Below, in pieces: positions 5,285 through 6,581 of a stretch of DNA of 6,581 nt. The stretch lies in the NCBI GenBank assembly GCA_021780275.1, contig JAJXZC010000295.1, forward strand, positions 1-6,581, written 5' to 3'. The stretch is from Pseudomonadota bacterium (GTDB lineage Bacteria > Pseudomonadota > Alphaproteobacteria > Parvibaculales > Parvibaculaceae). A program made the position numbers and the translations under genes. The notes beneath the pieces were generated by a model, which had not been told where the DNA came from, made no database searches, and saw only the letters and a list, made by a program, of their open reading frames with translations. The number at the start of each line of letters is the position of its first letter. Position 1 is the stretch's first letter.

Positions 5285-5895
5285 GCTTGAAGTTTTCCGC
5301 GCGCAACATGGCAGCCGCCGTGCTCATGGCCTCGGCCGCCCTTCTCGGCGCCTGTGCGAACGAGCCGCCGCCCGCGCCACGCTCCGACATCGGTTTTGTC
5401 GGCCGTCCGATCAAGCTCGGCGTGGCGTCGATCTCGGTTGACGATCGCTACAATCCGCCGGGCCGCGCTCCCAATGTCGAGCAGCTTCACTCGGTGACGC
5501 CGGCCGGCATCGCGCAGCGCTGGGCCGATACGCGCCTCGTCGCGGTCGGCAAGCGTGGCATCGGAACGCTCACCATTCTCGATGGCAGCGTGGTTGAAAC
5601 GCGCCTGCCGACAAAGGGTGGCGTCGAAGGGTTTTTCGGCGATCAGGTGGACACGAAGCTCACCGCCTCGCTGAAAGCGAAGCTCAATGTCGCAATCCAG
5701 GGCGACAAGCCGGGCGACTATGCCTCCTACTCCGCGTCCGTGTCTGCCACGGGTACGCAGACCATTCTGCAGAGCGCGACCCTCAATGAGCGCGACAAGG
5801 CTTATTCGGACCTGATGCAGGTTATTGCGCAGAAGTTCGACGCGGCATTGACTGCCGAGGTCAACCGCAACATGGCGCAGGCGATCCAGCCCTGA
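5281..5895 (+). CDS. Small lipoprotein of unknown function
   Basis: A 204-residue protein with a clear lipoprotein signal: a basic start (MSLKFSAR), a hydrophobic stretch (10-22) and the lipobox L-G-A-C (22-25). Cys25 should be lipidated and the protein anchored in the envelope, facing the periplasm. Ala at +2 after the Cys suggests outer-membrane sorting if E. coli rules apply. A Pro-rich linker (29-33) follows, then a compact domain with the memorable stretches RWADTRLVAVGKRG (80-93) and ETRLPTKGGVEGFFGDQVDT (106-125), and a helical C-terminus (about 168-203). I recall similar proteins beside hslO in other alphaproteobacteria but know no function. The ATG overlaps the hslO stop as ATGA and has a very strong AAGGAGGG (5267-5274) 6 bases upstream, so it is likely well translated. 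It is the last gene of the operon. Confidence 0.88.
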   Translation: MSLKFSARNMAAAVLMASAALLGACANEPPPAPRSDIGFVGRPIKLGVASISVDDRYNPPGRAPNVEQLHSVTPAGIAQRWADTRLVAVGKRGIGTLTILDGSVVETRLPTKGGVEGFFGDQVDTKLTASLKAKLNVAIQGDKPGDYASYSASVSATGTQTILQSATLNERDKAYSDLMQVIAQKFDAALTAEVNRNMAQAIQP

Positions 5896-5908
5896 CCTAA
5901 ACCGGCAC

Positions 5909-5929
5909 CGGCGGCGTCATGCGCCGCCG
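5909..5929. terminator. Hairpin between convergent genes, overlapping the argE stop
   Basis: CGGCGGCG (5909-5916) pairs perfectly with CGCCGCCG (5922-5929) around a TCATG loop that contains the argE stop codon (5917-5919 on the opposite strand). It starts 14 bases after the lipoprotein stop. No T-run follows on either strand, so it is a weak candidate for a shared terminator. GC-rich coding sequence at the argE end also explains part of it. Confidence 0.35.
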
Positions 5930-6581
5930 ACATGCTCCGCGAGCCTCGCCATGAAGCGGTCGCATTCGGCGATCTGGGCCAGCTCGATGAATTCGTCGGG
6001 CTTGTGCGCCTGGTCGATCGAACCCGGACCGCAGACGACGGTCGGAATATCCGCGAGCTGAAAGAGCCCGGCTTCCGTGTTGTAGGACACGGCCTCCGCC
6101 GAATTGCACTGCGCGAGTTTCATGACGAGCGTTTCCCCCGGCGAGCCGTCCTCAGCCGCAAGGCCGGGTGAGCGGGCGCGCATCACCGTTTCGACATTCG
6201 CGTGCGGCGAGATCGCGCGCATGCGCGGCAGGACATCCCGCGCGACATGCGCGTTGAAGCGCGTGATGATTTCTTCCGGATCGAGATCGGGAAGCGGGCG
6301 GCACTCCCAGCCGAGACGGCAATGGCCGGGAATGATGTTGACCGCACTTCCGCCTTTGATGGTGCCTACGCTGATCGTTGTATAGGGCGGACGGAAGCGG
6401 CCCGATGCGTCGCCACGCTCGCGCATTTCTTCGGCGAGTTTCATCAGGAAGGCGATGAGCTCGGCGGCGTATTGAATGGCGCTCACGCCCTGATGTGTCT
6501 GGCTCGAATGGAACTCGAGGCCTGTCACCGTCGTCACATAAGACTGGATGCCCTTGTGCGCGTTGACGACTTTCATGCTCG
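5917..6581 (-). CDS. argE: Acetylornithine deacetylase, C-terminal part (5' end outside window)
   Basis: About 220 residues of an M20-family metallopeptidase-like deacetylase that hydrolyses N-acetylornithine to ornithine and acetate. The frame is open to the right edge. Roughly the first 165 residues, with the HxD metal-binding motif and the catalytic Glu, lie outside. Visible in order are MKVVNAHKG, then GLEFHSSQTHQG, which begins the dimerisation domain and holds its conserved His. GGSAVNIIP, WECRPLPDLDPEEI and CGPGSIDQAHKPDEF follow. The His in the last motif (6004-6006) is the expected C-terminal metal ligand. An internal ATG at 6574-6576 is not the start, because the family sequence continues upstream of it. 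The gene converges on the argD operon with a 21-base gap. Its product acts between ArgD and ArgF. Succinyl-diaminopimelate desuccinylase (DapE) is a related alternative but fits less well in sequence and context. Confidence 0.9.
   Translation of the reverse strand, partial: SMKVVNAHKGIQSYVTTVTGLEFHSSQTHQGVSAIQYAAELIAFLMKLAEEMRERGDASGRFRPPYTTISVGTIKGGSAVNIIPGHCRLGWECRPLPDLDPEEIITRFNAHVARDVLPRMRAISPHANVETVMRARSPGLAAEDGSPGETLVMKLAQCNSAEAVSYNTEAGLFQLADIPTVVCGPGSIDQAHKPDEFIELAQIAECDRFMARLAEHVGGA

Overview
The window looks like chromosomal DNA of an alphaproteobacterium, probably of the Hyphomicrobiales (Parvibaculum-like is a guess). The GC-rich codon use, a clear gcrA (a cell-cycle regulator found only in this class) and the gene order argD-argF-hslO beside gcrA support this. 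I see no mobile element, CRISPR array, tRNA or rRNA.

Layout. Bases 1-26 hold the last codons of an unidentified plus-strand gene. A strong, apparently bidirectional terminator (70-110) separates it from gcrA, on the minus strand (126-641). The 303-base divergent region between gcrA and an ABC-2 permease (945-1766) holds a perfect DnaA box, a near match, and a plausible gcrA promoter. The permease has no ATPase gene beside it. After a hairpin comes an unusually elaborate 350-base leader (1767-2116) ahead of argD. Then four tightly packed plus-strand genes follow: argD (2117-3331), argF (3328-4269), hslO (4280-5284) and a small lipoprotein gene (5281-5895). They are joined by two 4-base ATGA overlaps and one 10-base gap, so they are probably one operon. 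argE runs towards them on the minus strand and leaves the window at the right edge.

How the genes work together. ArgD, ArgE and ArgF catalyse three consecutive steps of arginine synthesis: N-acetylglutamate semialdehyde to N-acetylornithine, to ornithine, to citrulline. HslO is a redox-activated holdase chaperone that shares the arg transcript. The lipoprotein is of unknown function. GcrA is a sigma70-associated, methylation-sensitive regulator of the cell cycle.

Most interesting point. The argD leader contains a nine-codon open reading frame at 1943-1972 with a good Shine-Dalgarno sequence. It encodes M-I-L-N-G-K-R-R-R-stop. Three consecutive arginine codons, two of them CGA, just before the stop, upstream of an arginine operon, are the hallmark of a ribosome-mediated attenuator. 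The Arg codons can pair with a downstream segment, and several other stem-loops surround them. Upstream lies a near-consensus sigma70 promoter followed almost at once by an intrinsic terminator, whose loop is complementary over 8 bases to the argD Shine-Dalgarno region. I know of no described arginine attenuator at this locus, but that is recollection and not a search.
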